Notes under the pieces: model-generated | What the model was told of the DNA's origin: nothing | What the model saw: only the letters and a program-made list of their open reading frames with translations | Databases searched by the model: none | Translations under genes and position numbers: made by a program | Part shown: piece by piece, positions 9,502-17,462 of the stretch | Layout of the letters: every line of letters begins with the position of its first letter | Position numbering within the stretch: the stretch's first letter is position 1 | Source: Pelagirhabdus alkalitolerans | GTDB taxonomy: Bacteria; Bacillota; Bacilli; Bacillales; Amphibacillaceae | Assembly (NCBI RefSeq): GCF_900096905.1 | Contig: NZ_FMYI01000012.1 | Span: 1 to 63,347, forward strand | Reading direction: 5' to 3' | Length of the DNA: 63,347 nt

Positions 9502-10227
9502 TTGATAGACCTTATAAGTTTTAACCGAGAAGATTATCCATTTGAGCTTTTTTCTTTTTCACATATTAGTATGATCATTATAGCATGCTTATTAATATGG
9601 GTGATGTCACATTATCGACATGCAATTAAGCAAAAGGGAGCTGGAATTTTAAAATACAGCTTACTCGTTATTTTAATAGGGGGAGAAATCACATTTCATT
9701 TGTGGTTCTTCGTACATGGCGAATGGGATTTGACAACGAATTTGCCGTTACAATTATCATCACTTTCCCTCTATTTATGTGCGATCATGTTAATAACGAA
9801 TCATTATAAAATGTTTGAGGTGACATTTTTCATTAGTGTGGTAGGTGGTTTTATTGCGATGATCACCCCGGAGCTTTTCTTCGGATTTCCTCATATGCGT
9901 TTTTTTCATTTTTTTATTGTCCATGCTGCGATGATCGCTTCTAGTTTTTATATGGTCTGGATTGAAGGGTTTAAAGCGACTGCAAGATCCGTCATTCGCT
10001 CATTTATTACATTAAATATCATCGCTGCTTTTGTTTTTATGGTGAATCAATTGATTGATGCGAATTATATGTTTTTAGCAGGGAAACCGAGTAATGTCAG
10101 TGTGATAGACTTTTTAGGTCCATATCCTTGGTACATTATTCCGCTTGAAATAATCGCTTTTACATCATTTTGGATGCTTTATTTTATCTATTTTAAAGCA
10201 AATAAAAAGCAGCAAACAACCTCCTAG
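9502..10227 (+). CDS. YwaF/TIGR02206-type integral membrane protein
   Basis: A 241-residue protein with six or seven hydrophobic segments and almost no soluble part. The pattern (FSFSHISMIII..., GEITFHLWFFVHGEW..LPLQLSSLSLYLCAIML, FGFPHMRFFHFFIVHAAM..., GPYPWYIIPLEIIAF) is that of the TIGR02206 family, which includes B. subtilis YwaF. No function is established for this family. The start is a TTG, chosen because a strong AAAGGAGG lies eight bases before it. The stop codon falls inside the loop of the downstream terminator hairpin, so the last codons double as the terminator stem. Confidence 0.8.
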   Translation: MIDLISFNREDYPFELFSFSHISMIIIACLLIWVMSHYRHAIKQKGAGILKYSLLVILIGGEITFHLWFFVHGEWDLTTNLPLQLSSLSLYLCAIMLITNHYKMFEVTFFISVVGGFIAMITPELFFGFPHMRFFHFFIVHAAMIASSFYMVWIEGFKATARSVIRSFITLNIIAAFVFMVNQLIDANYMFLAGKPSNVSVIDFLGPYPWYIIPLEIIAFTSFWMLYFIYFKANKKQQTTS

Positions 10228-10252
10228 TTATAAAGGAAGTGTTTGCTGTTTT
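10206..10252. terminator. Bidirectional terminator overlapping the ywaF-like stop
   Basis: Nine-base perfect stem CAGCAAACA / TGTTTGCTG with TTTT on the plus side and AAAAA (TTTTT on the minus strand) on the other. It serves two convergent genes; the left arm is coding sequence. Confidence 0.85.
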
Positions 10253-10253
10253 G

Positions 10254-11075
10254 TTATTGGTGGACTGTTAACACATAGTCTTCAATCACTTGACTGACAC
10301 CTTCATTGTTATTTGATGCTGTTGTTAAATTGGAACGATTTTTAATTTCATCAGGTGCATTTTCCATTGCGACACCGAGTCCAGCGTATTCGATCATTTC
10401 AAGGTCATTATAACTATCACCCATTGCAATGATCTCCTCTTGTTTAATCCCTAATGATTGTGCAAGTTGATTTAATCGTGTTCCTTTTGTAATTCCTTTT
10501 TCCGTAAATTCCAGAAAGTAGGGTTTAGATCGAAACACACTAAACACGTCAGTAATTGAAGGTTCTTTGATTAGTTTTGATTGAATCGCTTCTAACTTTT
10601 TAGGTTCATCGACCATGAGAACTTTAACGGGCTCTTTTGTGACGTGATCCATAAAGGTATCAACTTTTTCAATCGGCAGTCCTGTAATATCGGATTCGAT
10701 TTGAGTGTATGGATTAATGTCTTCAGTAATAATAACATCATCAATATAAGTATGGATGTATGTATTTTCGATTTTACTTTGTTCAAACAAGAAGTTTACT
10801 TGTTCACGTGTCAGCGTACTGTTTAACACCAATTCATCGGTTCTGTAATTTAATACGTTAGCGCCATTGAAAGATAAAATGTAACTACCATAATGATCAA
10901 GCTTTAACTCTTCAGCATACGGACGCATGGCTAGAGTGGGTCTACCGGAAGCGAGTACAACTTTTATACCTTGTTCTTGAGCTCGTATGAGTACTTCTTT
11001 TGTTTTGGGTGAAATGGTATGATCATCTCTCAGCAAGGTATCATCTAAATCTAGTACAATCATTTTGTATGTCAT
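10254..11075 (-). CDS. Cof-type HAD-IIB sugar-phosphate phosphatase
   Basis: A 273-residue haloacid-dehalogenase superfamily hydrolase. Motif I is VLDLDDTLL with nucleophile D9 and acid D11; motif II is the serine in VVLASGRPT; motif III lysine precedes IMAMGDSYNDLEMIEYAG, which is motif IV. The C2B-type cap between motifs II and III places it in the Cof/YwpJ/YitU group, which dephosphorylates sugar phosphates or flavin precursors. The substrate cannot be read from sequence. AAGGGGA serves as ribosome site. It is a single gene between two terminators, upstream of the fructose PTS gene on the same strand but separated from it. Confidence 0.88.
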   Translation of the reverse strand: MTYKMIVLDLDDTLLRDDHTISPKTKEVLIRAQEQGIKVVLASGRPTLAMRPYAEELKLDHYGSYILSFNGANVLNYRTDELVLNSTLTREQVNFLFEQSKIENTYIHTYIDDVIITEDINPYTQIESDITGLPIEKVDTFMDHVTKEPVKVLMVDEPKKLEAIQSKLIKEPSITDVFSVFRSKPYFLEFTEKGITKGTRLNQLAQSLGIKQEEIIAMGDSYNDLEMIEYAGLGVAMENAPDEIKNRSNLTTASNNNEGVSQVIEDYVLTVHQ

Positions 11076-11150
11076 GTTTTTTGTCCCCTTTTATTTTCTA
11101 TATTTGATTCATTGTACTAAATTGAAAGTGAATTGGACAGTCTTATGAGA

Positions 11151-11191
11151 AAAAAAGACTGAAAGAACTTGTAAATAGTCCTTTCAGTCTT
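11151..11191 (-). terminator. Terminator of the fructose PTS gene
   Basis: Eleven-base perfect stem AAGACTGAAAG / CTTTCAGTCTT, followed on the minus strand by a run of Ts. Confidence 0.92.
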
Positions 11192-11210
11192 AAGCTTGTT
11201 ATTTAACTGA

Positions 11211-13076
11211 TTAATTTTTAATCGGTTTTTTCAAAATACCCAATAATAAAGCCGTCACAATTGATCCGATTAAAATAGCTAAGAAGTAAAGAAATGCACT
11301 ACCTTCAACTAAACCAATAACAAAAATTCCCCCGTGTGGTGCGGGAAGTCCAATGTTAAAGATCATCGATAGTCCGCCTGCCACTGCCGAACCAGTGATT
11401 AAAGATGGAATAACCCTTCCAGGGTCAGCTGCGGCGAATGGAATAGCGCCTTCTGTAATGAAGCTGGCTCCCATAACAAAGTTTGATTTACCAGCGTCCA
11501 ACTCTTCACGGGTGAAGCGATTTTTAAAAATCAATGTAGCGATTGCAATACCGAGTGGTGGAACCATCCCACCAGCCATAATGGCTGCATGTGGTGTTAA
11601 AAACCCTTCTGCAATCATAGCAATACCAAATGTATACGCTGCTTTATTGACAGGTCCACCCATATCAACGGCCATCATACCACCTAGAATAATACCTAAT
11701 AAGACAGCGTTTGTTGTTCCCATACCTTGTAACCATTCACCTAGTGCGAGGTTAAAGGCACCGATTGGAATTTCAATAACGTAGTACATGAGCATACCTG
11801 TTGTAAAGATGCCTAAAACAGGATAGATTAAAATCGTTTTGATGCCTTCAAGTGAAGCGGGTAAGTTTTTGAATAGTGCTTTAAATCCTAAAATAAGATA
11901 ACCAGCTAGAAAGCCTGCGATTAAGCCACCTAAGAAGCCAGACTCACCTTGAGCAGCTAGAAAGCCCCCAACCATCCCTGGTGCGAGTCCAGGACGGTCA
12001 GCAATACTCATTGCAATAAAACCAGCCAATACTGGAACCATCAAGCCAAATGCATTTCCGCCACCAATCGTATTTAAGGCTTCAGCAAATGGATGATAAG
12101 TAGGTGAATCAGGGACATGGGCTTCAATATCAAACAAGAAACCAAGTGCAATTAAGATACCGCCCCCAACTACAAATGGAAGCATGTGTGAAACCCCGTT
12201 CATTAAATGACGATAAAAGGCGTTACCTTGTTTTCTTGGTGAAGAAGAATGGTTTCCTTCTGCTGAATGAATCGGTGCATTAGGTGCGAGCGCTTGTTTG
12301 ATGAGCTCTTCAGGTTTGTGAATGCCGTCTGTTACTCCCGCTTCAATTAACACTTTGCCACCAAAACGATCACGATCAACCTTTGTATCAGCAGCAATGA
12401 TGATTGCATCAGCTGATTGAATTTCTTCATCTGTTAAAACGTTTTTAGCTCCTCCAGATCCTCGTGTTTCAACCTTCATATTGATATTTAATTCCTTAGC
12501 TTTATCTTTAAGTGCATCCGCAGCCATAAAAGTATGGGCAATACCCGTGGGGCAACCTGTTACGGCTAAAATCGTTTGTCTGTTATGTTGCTCGGAGCTT
12601 GAGTCATCTTCAGCTTGTTTTTCGTTTTCTTTACGATCAATGATTGAAAGAATGTCTGCTTCATCCCTTGCATCTAATAATTGTTGTCTGAATGAGGTGT
12701 CCATTAGCATACTTGATAAGCGTGCTAACGTATCAAGGTGCTCATTGTTTGCGCCTTCTGTAGCTGCGATCATGAAAATCAAATGACTATCCTGGCCATC
12801 TAAAGCATCATAATCCACACCAGACTGAGATCGTGCAAATGCAATTGCGGGCTGTTTTACAGCATTTGATTTAGCGTGAGGTATGGCAACTCCATCCCCA
12901 ATGCCTGTTGTTGTATGTTCTTCTCTTTTCAAAATGTCGCGCTTAAAGCGATCAGCGTTACTCAGCTTGCCAGCACGATCAAGCATCTTTACCATCTCAT
13001 CAATGGTATCTGATTTGGAACTTGCGGATAAATTCAGATCAATAGTCGCTTCTGTTAACAGTTCTGTAATTCTCAT
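11211..13076 (-). CDS. fruA: PTS fructose transporter EIIABC
   Basis: A 621-residue fused fructose-family phosphotransferase permease with domains in the order A-B-C. EIIA has the phosphorylated H67 in GVAIPHAKS. EIIB (about 167-265) has the phosphorylated cysteine C175 in AVTGCPTGIAHTF. EIIC (about 290-615) has eight or more membrane segments. It takes up fructose and releases fructose 1-phosphate inside. In B. subtilis it is the last gene of fruR-fruK-fruA; here neither a regulator nor 1-phosphofructokinase is adjacent, so the kinase must be encoded elsewhere. AGGAGG precedes the start. A palindrome with cre-like halves sits in the upstream intergenic region. Confidence 0.93.
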   Translation of the reverse strand: MRITELLTEATIDLNLSASSKSDTIDEMVKMLDRAGKLSNADRFKRDILKREEHTTTGIGDGVAIPHAKSNAVKQPAIAFARSQSGVDYDALDGQDSHLIFMIAATEGANNEHLDTLARLSSMLMDTSFRQQLLDARDEADILSIIDRKENEKQAEDDSSSEQHNRQTILAVTGCPTGIAHTFMAADALKDKAKELNINMKVETRGSGGAKNVLTDEEIQSADAIIIAADTKVDRDRFGGKVLIEAGVTDGIHKPEELIKQALAPNAPIHSAEGNHSSSPRKQGNAFYRHLMNGVSHMLPFVVGGGILIALGFLFDIEAHVPDSPTYHPFAEALNTIGGGNAFGLMVPVLAGFIAMSIADRPGLAPGMVGGFLAAQGESGFLGGLIAGFLAGYLILGFKALFKNLPASLEGIKTILIYPVLGIFTTGMLMYYVIEIPIGAFNLALGEWLQGMGTTNAVLLGIILGGMMAVDMGGPVNKAAYTFGIAMIAEGFLTPHAAIMAGGMVPPLGIAIATLIFKNRFTREELDAGKSNFVMGASFITEGAIPFAAADPGRVIPSLITGSAVAGGLSMIFNIGLPAPHGGIFVIGLVEGSAFLYFLAILIGSIVTALLLGILKKPIKN

Positions 13077-13150
13077 TGTAAAACCTCCTAAATAATAGAG
13101 TAAAAAATAATGAGTTCATGAAGCTCAATTCTTAATATAAATAGCATAAC

Positions 13151-13163
13151 TGAAACGCTTTCA
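13151..13163 (-). promoter_or_regulatory. cre-like palindrome upstream of fruA
   Basis: TGAAA-CGC-TTTCA is a perfect 13-base palindrome about 75 bases upstream of fruA in a divergent intergenic region. It looks like a LacI-family operator or a cre site that is one base shorter than the 14-base consensus. Either CcpA or a fructose-specific repressor could bind. Confidence 0.45.
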
Positions 13164-13290
13164 AAAATCAATCATTTTTATTCATTTTTTATCATTTACA
13201 ATCAAAATCGATCAAACCTTAATAATGTTTAACGTTTTATTATAAAGGTAATAGACAATATTAGAACATCAAAAAGAAAGGATGAAATTA

Positions 13291-13944
13291 ATGAAAGTAT
13301 TAGTTATAGGCGCAAATGGCCAAATTGGAAAACATTTAGTTAAGATGATTCAAGATACAAGTGATATGACAGCCAAAGCGATGATTCGTAAAGAAGAGCA
13401 AAAAGATTATTTTGAAAAGCTCGGAGCTGAAACAGCTGTTGTTGATCTAGAATCATCGATTGAATCAATCCAAGCAGCAACAGAAGATGTTGATGCTGTG
13501 GTGTTTACGGCAGGATCTGGTCCAAATACCGGTAAAGATAAAACGATCATGGTTGATTTAGATGGTGCGGTTAAAACGATTGAAGCGGCTAAAAAAGCGG
13601 GCGTTAAGCGTTATGTAATGGTAAGTTCATTTGATACAACACGTGAAGAGATTCAACGAGCACCTGAAGGTTTCGCGCCCTACGTTGTAGCTAAGCATTA
13701 TGCTGATGATTGGTTAAGAAAAGCAGATATGGATTATACGATTGTTCATCCGGGTGGTCTTACGAATGATGATGGAACAGGAAAAGTTACGTTAAAAGAG
13801 AAAACAGATCGAGGAAACGTACCTCGAGAAGATATTGCGCACGTGCTATTAGAAACGCTCCAAAAACCTTCGACAATAGGTAAAGAATTTCAAGTGATTG
13901 AAGGCGATCAAACCATTAGTGAATCGTTAGATCAGATTAAATAA
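13291..13944 (+). CDS. NAD(P)-binding SDR-type protein (YhfK-like)
   Basis: A 217-residue atypical short-chain dehydrogenase/reductase. The N-terminal MKVLVIGANGQIGKHLV gives the Rossmann GxxGxxG; VDAVVFTAGSGPN and KRYVMVSSFDTTR follow, then YVVAKHYADDWLRKADMDYTIVHPGGLTNDDGTG, which is the Y-x3-K region and substrate wall of NmrA/YhfK-type proteins. A reductase or redox-sensing role is likely but the substrate is unknown. The start at 13291 is chosen over the ATG at 13282 because AAGAAAGG lies directly against the latter and nine bases from the former. Transcribed alone, divergent from fruA. Confidence 0.87.
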   Translation: MKVLVIGANGQIGKHLVKMIQDTSDMTAKAMIRKEEQKDYFEKLGAETAVVDLESSIESIQAATEDVDAVVFTAGSGPNTGKDKTIMVDLDGAVKTIEAAKKAGVKRYVMVSSFDTTREEIQRAPEGFAPYVVAKHYADDWLRKADMDYTIVHPGGLTNDDGTGKVTLKEKTDRGNVPREDIAHVLLETLQKPSTIGKEFQVIEGDQTISESLDQIK

Positions 13945-13969
13945 AGTTATAAAGAGGATGTAAACTAGG

Positions 13970-14002
13970 CGAGCAGTGCATATTGTTGCATTGCTCGTTT
14001 TT
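13970..14002 (+). terminator. Terminator after the YhfK-like gene
   Basis: Stem CGAGCAGTGCA / TGCATTGCTCG with one mismatch, then TTTTT. Confidence 0.88.
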
Positions 14003-14126
14003 ATATGTTCACGAATTCGTCATTGAATTATCAGAATTTGTCGAAAATAAAAGTGAAAAAAATGCGCATCTATATTATAATGAGACTATAAGCACAGGAC
14101 TTGTTACATGATGGGGGTGAGCGAAG

Positions 14127-16400
14127 GTGACGCTATCAATGATACTTATTAGTAATATCTTGATTTTACTTACGGTTTTGTTTATTTATAAAAAAAGAGA
14201 AAAACAAAAATCAGATGAGATGGTAGAACGATTTCATCATCTCGCTCATAATAGTCAATCCTATTTGTGGGAAGTCAATATAGAGGGCATTTTAACTTAT
14301 GTGAGTCCCAATATTAAATCCATACTCGGTTATACTAAAGAGGAGTTAGTTAACAAGTGGTATTTTTATGATTTATTAGATCAAAAAGATCAAGAAGCGA
14401 TGAAAGATATCGTATTTGATCGAATGAAACAAGGTTTACCATTAAAAGACTATGAGAATAGACAAAGAATGAAAAATCAAAAAATCAAATGGTTTTTAAC
14501 ATCCGCTAGGCCGATATATAAAGACGGAAAAATGGTCGGTTACCGGGGTAGTGACGTAGAAATCACGAAGCAAAAACAAAGTGAAGAGAGCCAAATCGAT
14601 TCACAAGAAAGATACCGATCGATTATTACGGTATCAAATACAGGTGCCTGGGAGTATCGATCAGCTAGCGATGATTTATGGTGCAGTAAACAATATTTCA
14701 CAATGCTAGGCTATGATAAAACAGATTATGATTGGACGACACGTCAAAATTTTCTTAGTACTTGGATTAATTTAATGCATCCATCAGATCGCAGGGAATC
14801 AAGTAATAAGTTCAAAAACTATATTCAAAGCCCGAAAAATACAATGTATGAAAATGTGTTTCGTTTATTACGTAAGGATGGAACTTACGCTTGGATTTGG
14901 TCAAGGGGTAAGACGTTGAAGGATTCTGAAGGAGATTATACTGACCTAACAGTAGGTACCCACATCGATATTACTGAAATGAAACAATTAGAAGAAAGGC
15001 TGTATCTAGAAAAAGAACATTTTCATAAGACATTGCTTTCAGTGAGCGATGGGGTTATTACAACAGATGAAAGAGGTAAAATTGTTGTAATTAACCAAAC
15101 AGCTAAAAATTTAACAGGGTATGAGCCAGAGACAGAAAACAAATTATTTATTGAAGATGTACTCCATTTAACAGATGAAGATACAGCTGAAAAGACGCTG
15201 TTTAATATGAAAGACTTAGAAAAAAGCACTGGATTGAAACGGTCGTGTTTGAAGCACCCCAATGGCGAATCGATTACGATTGAATACACAGTTAATCAAA
15301 TACGATCACAAAATAATGAAATGTTAGGCATCGTTTTTGTATTTCGTGATATTTCAGAACGAATAAAAAAAGAAGAAGAAGTAACGTTTCTTAGCTTACG
15401 GGATCAATTGACGGGTCTTTATAATAGACGCTATTTCATTGAAATGATGAAAGAGTTAGATAGAAGCGATCAAATGCCGATTAGCATCATGATGATTGAT
15501 GCTAATGGTTTGAAATTAATGAATGATGTATTCGGTCATAAGGCTGGAGATGAGCTTCTGCAAAAAATCGCTAGCTATTTAACTCAGCATTCAAGAGAAC
15601 ACGATATAGCTTTTCGCGTTGGAGGCGATGAATTTGTTTTACTCCTACCGAAAACACCTCTTATTCAAGCTGATATGTTAATGAAAAAAATTGATAAAAG
15701 CGTTAAGCAAGATAAAACGCATTTTCTTCCTCTTACGTTATCGATTGGTTTAGCGACTAAGAAAAATGAGGAAGATGATATTTACCGAATCTATCGACAA
15801 GCTGAAGACCGTATGTATATTAAAAAGATGAGTGAGCGAACAGAGTTAAGACATGACATGATCGATAAGATTATCGATCAATTACACGATCACATTCCAA
15901 ATGAACGTGATCATGCGAATGAAGTAAGACGTTTATCAACAGATTTAGCTAAAAGGATCGGGATGTCTGAGGATCAACAAAAGGAAATTGCTCAAATCGC
16001 TTGGTTTCATGACATTGGTAAAATTGTTTTATCTAAAGATTTATTGTTAAAATCGTCACCTCTAAATCGAGAGGAAGAGCACCAACTGAAGCGCCATCCT
16101 GAAGCAGGATACAGCATATTAAGTGCTGTTAATCATTACGCGTCTTTTGCGGATCCAATTCTATCGCACCATGAAAAATGGGATGGAAGCGGCTATCCAA
16201 AAGGATTAAATCAAGATCAGATCCCTTTATATGCAAGAATTATTGCCATTACAGAATCTTATGACCAAATGAGACGCGACCAACCCTATCGAAAAGCTCT
16301 ATCTTCAAAGGAAGCTAAACAAGTATTAATTGAGCAAAAAGGAAAGCAATTTGATCCTGAATTAGTGGATGAATTTATTCAACACGTTTTAACTAAATAA
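14127..16400 (+). CDS. PAS-GGDEF-HD-GYP cyclic-di-GMP signalling protein
   Basis: A 757-residue protein combining synthesis and breakdown modules for cyclic di-GMP. Order: one N-terminal membrane segment (about 3-21), three PAS/PAC sensor domains (about 30-150, 165-290, 295-415), a GGDEF domain with intact GGDEF at 499-503, and an HD-GYP domain with H628-D629, HPEAG, HH and GYP at 689-691. An RxxD product-inhibition site (REHD) precedes GGDEF by the usual five residues, so the cyclase should be active and feedback-controlled. HD-GYP domains cleave cyclic di-GMP to GMP. The signal is unknown. The start is GTG, with GGGGGTGA seven bases upstream. Single gene; the next feature is a non-coding repeat element. 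Confidence 0.93.
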   Translation: MTLSMILISNILILLTVLFIYKKREKQKSDEMVERFHHLAHNSQSYLWEVNIEGILTYVSPNIKSILGYTKEELVNKWYFYDLLDQKDQEAMKDIVFDRMKQGLPLKDYENRQRMKNQKIKWFLTSARPIYKDGKMVGYRGSDVEITKQKQSEESQIDSQERYRSIITVSNTGAWEYRSASDDLWCSKQYFTMLGYDKTDYDWTTRQNFLSTWINLMHPSDRRESSNKFKNYIQSPKNTMYENVFRLLRKDGTYAWIWSRGKTLKDSEGDYTDLTVGTHIDITEMKQLEERLYLEKEHFHKTLLSVSDGVITTDERGKIVVINQTAKNLTGYEPETENKLFIEDVLHLTDEDTAEKTLFNMKDLEKSTGLKRSCLKHPNGESITIEYTVNQIRSQNNEMLGIVFVFRDISERIKKEEEVTFLSLRDQLTGLYNRRYFIEMMKELDRSDQMPISIMMIDANGLKLMNDVFGHKAGDELLQKIASYLTQHSREHDIAFRVGGDEFVLLLPKTPLIQADMLMKKIDKSVKQDKTHFLPLTLSIGLATKKNEEDDIYRIYRQAEDRMYIKKMSERTELRHDMIDKIIDQLHDHIPNERDHANEVRRLSTDLAKRIGMSEDQQKEIAQIAWFHDIGKIVLSKDLLLKSSPLNREEEHQLKRHPEAGYSILSAVNHYASFADPILSHHEKWDGSGYPKGLNQDQIPLYARIIAITESYDQMRRDQPYRKALSSKEAKQVLIEQKGKQFDPELVDEFIQHVLTK

Positions 16401-16414
16401 ATAAAAGGTGAAAT

Positions 16415-16695
16415 GAGTCTGGGACAAAACAAAAATGAATATCTTAAAACACGAACAATCCGATCAAAAGGTCACCGCAATCTGAAATGGACTCCCTTTC
16501 TGCTCACACGGCCTCAGCTAACTTTAGAAGCAAAAATCGCTTCTAAAGTGGATCTTCAGCTCGTGCTTTTCCCGCAAGAGTCTCGTCCATTCCAGATTGC
16601 TGTGAAATATGTAAACAAATAGCCGGACAAAAAATAGTTAAAATACTATTTATGTCCGGCTATTACATTGACTTATTTACTTTTGTTTCAGACTC
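16415..16695. repeat. Multi-hairpin intergenic element with terminal inverted repeats
   Basis: This fills most of the gene-free stretch 16401-16790. Outer arms GAGTCTGGGACAAAAC (16415-16430) and CTTTTGTTTCAGACTC (16680-16695) are inverted repeats matching at 13 of 16 positions. Inside are a second inverted pair (16477-16494 with 16578-16600, core GCAATCTG/CAGATTGC plus ATGGAC/GTCCAT), a perfect 11-base hairpin (16521-16531 with 16539-16549, ACTTTAGAAGC) and a perfect 9-base hairpin (16621-16629 with 16653-16661, AGCCGGACA). A 69-codon open frame runs through it but reads as translated palindromes. I recall elements starting GAGTCTGGGACA between genes in other Firmicutes. A mobile miniature element or a structured RNA are both possible. 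Confidence 0.75.
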
Positions 16696-16725
16696 TTTTC
16701 TTTTTTTATAAAAAAGGGAAATCCT

Positions 16726-16754
16726 TTGTTTCAAGGCTCTAAATTAGCTATAAT
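16726..16754 (+). promoter_or_regulatory. Sigma-A promoter of the two-component operon
   Basis: TTGTTT (16726-16731), 17-base spacer, perfect TATAAT (16749-16754), about 35 bases ahead of the response regulator start. Confidence 0.75.
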
Positions 16755-16790
16755 ATGTTTGAAATGAACCCAATAGGGATGTGATGAAGT

Positions 16791-17462
16791 ATGCCAACTA
16801 TTCTGGTCGTTGATGACGATGCACATATTCGTCAATTAATTCAATTGTATTTAACAAATGAGAAGTTCACAGTTATAGAAGCGAATGATGGTGAAGAGGC
16901 TTTAGATGTAATGGCTCAATCACCAGTAGATTTGGCGATTATTGACGTGATGATGCCTAAAGTAGATGGTGTTGAATTAACAAAAGAAATAAAGCGCTAT
17001 GATGCCATTCCAATCTTGATGGTAACGGCTAAAGGCGAGTCAGAAGATAAAGTAAAAGGATTTAATGCAGGAACAGATGATTACTTAGTAAAACCATTTG
17101 ATCCGATCGAATTAGTGTTACGTGTGAAGGCTTTACTGAAACGTTATAATGTAATGACAGACAAACAAAACACAATTAAAGACGTGACGATCGACCTCGA
17201 ACGACTCATCGTTCAAAATGAAGAGATAACTCTAGAGCTAAAACGAAAAGAGTGTGAATTGCTCTTTGAATTATCCAAAGAACCAGGTCGAGTCTTTACA
17301 AGAGCTCAACTTGTTGATAAAATTTGGGGCTTCGATTATGAAGGAGATGAACGGACAGTCGATGTTCATATTAAACGATTACGAGAAAAACTTATACCGT
17401 TTGATTCCATTCAAATTACAACGGTTAGAGGATTAGGTTATCGAATGGAGGCTGTCGATTAA
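16791..17462 (+). CDS. OmpR-family response regulator, HssR-like
   Basis: A 223-residue regulator: receiver domain (1-118) with acidic pocket VVDDD, phosphorylated D52 in IIDVMMPK, T79 and K101 in DDYLVKPF; then a winged-helix DNA-binding domain ending in KIWGFDYEGDERTVDVHIKRLREKL and TTVRGLGYRME. The DYEGDERTVDVHIKRLR segment and the sequence around it resemble the heme-response regulator HssR as I remember it, but similar segments occur in other OmpR-type regulators. Supporting evidence is the GTTCATATT-N2-GTTCATA direct repeat just downstream of the partner kinase gene. The stop codon abuts the kinase start, so the pair is one operon. Confidence 0.9.
   Translation: MPTILVVDDDAHIRQLIQLYLTNEKFTVIEANDGEEALDVMAQSPVDLAIIDVMMPKVDGVELTKEIKRYDAIPILMVTAKGESEDKVKGFNAGTDDYLVKPFDPIELVLRVKALLKRYNVMTDKQNTIKDVTIDLERLIVQNEEITLELKRKECELLFELSKEPGRVFTRAQLVDKIWGFDYEGDERTVDVHIKRLREKLIPFDSIQITTVRGLGYRMEAVD

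Noticed and set aside
14030..14126. Riboswitch-like stretch before the PAS-GGDEF gene
   Set aside because: AT-rich with no stable pairing or recognised GEMM-type motif.
16413..16622. A 69-codon open frame starting MSLGQNKNEY
   Set aside because: It lies inside the inverted-repeat element, lacks a ribosome site, and its sequence follows the palindromes, so it is most likely not a gene.
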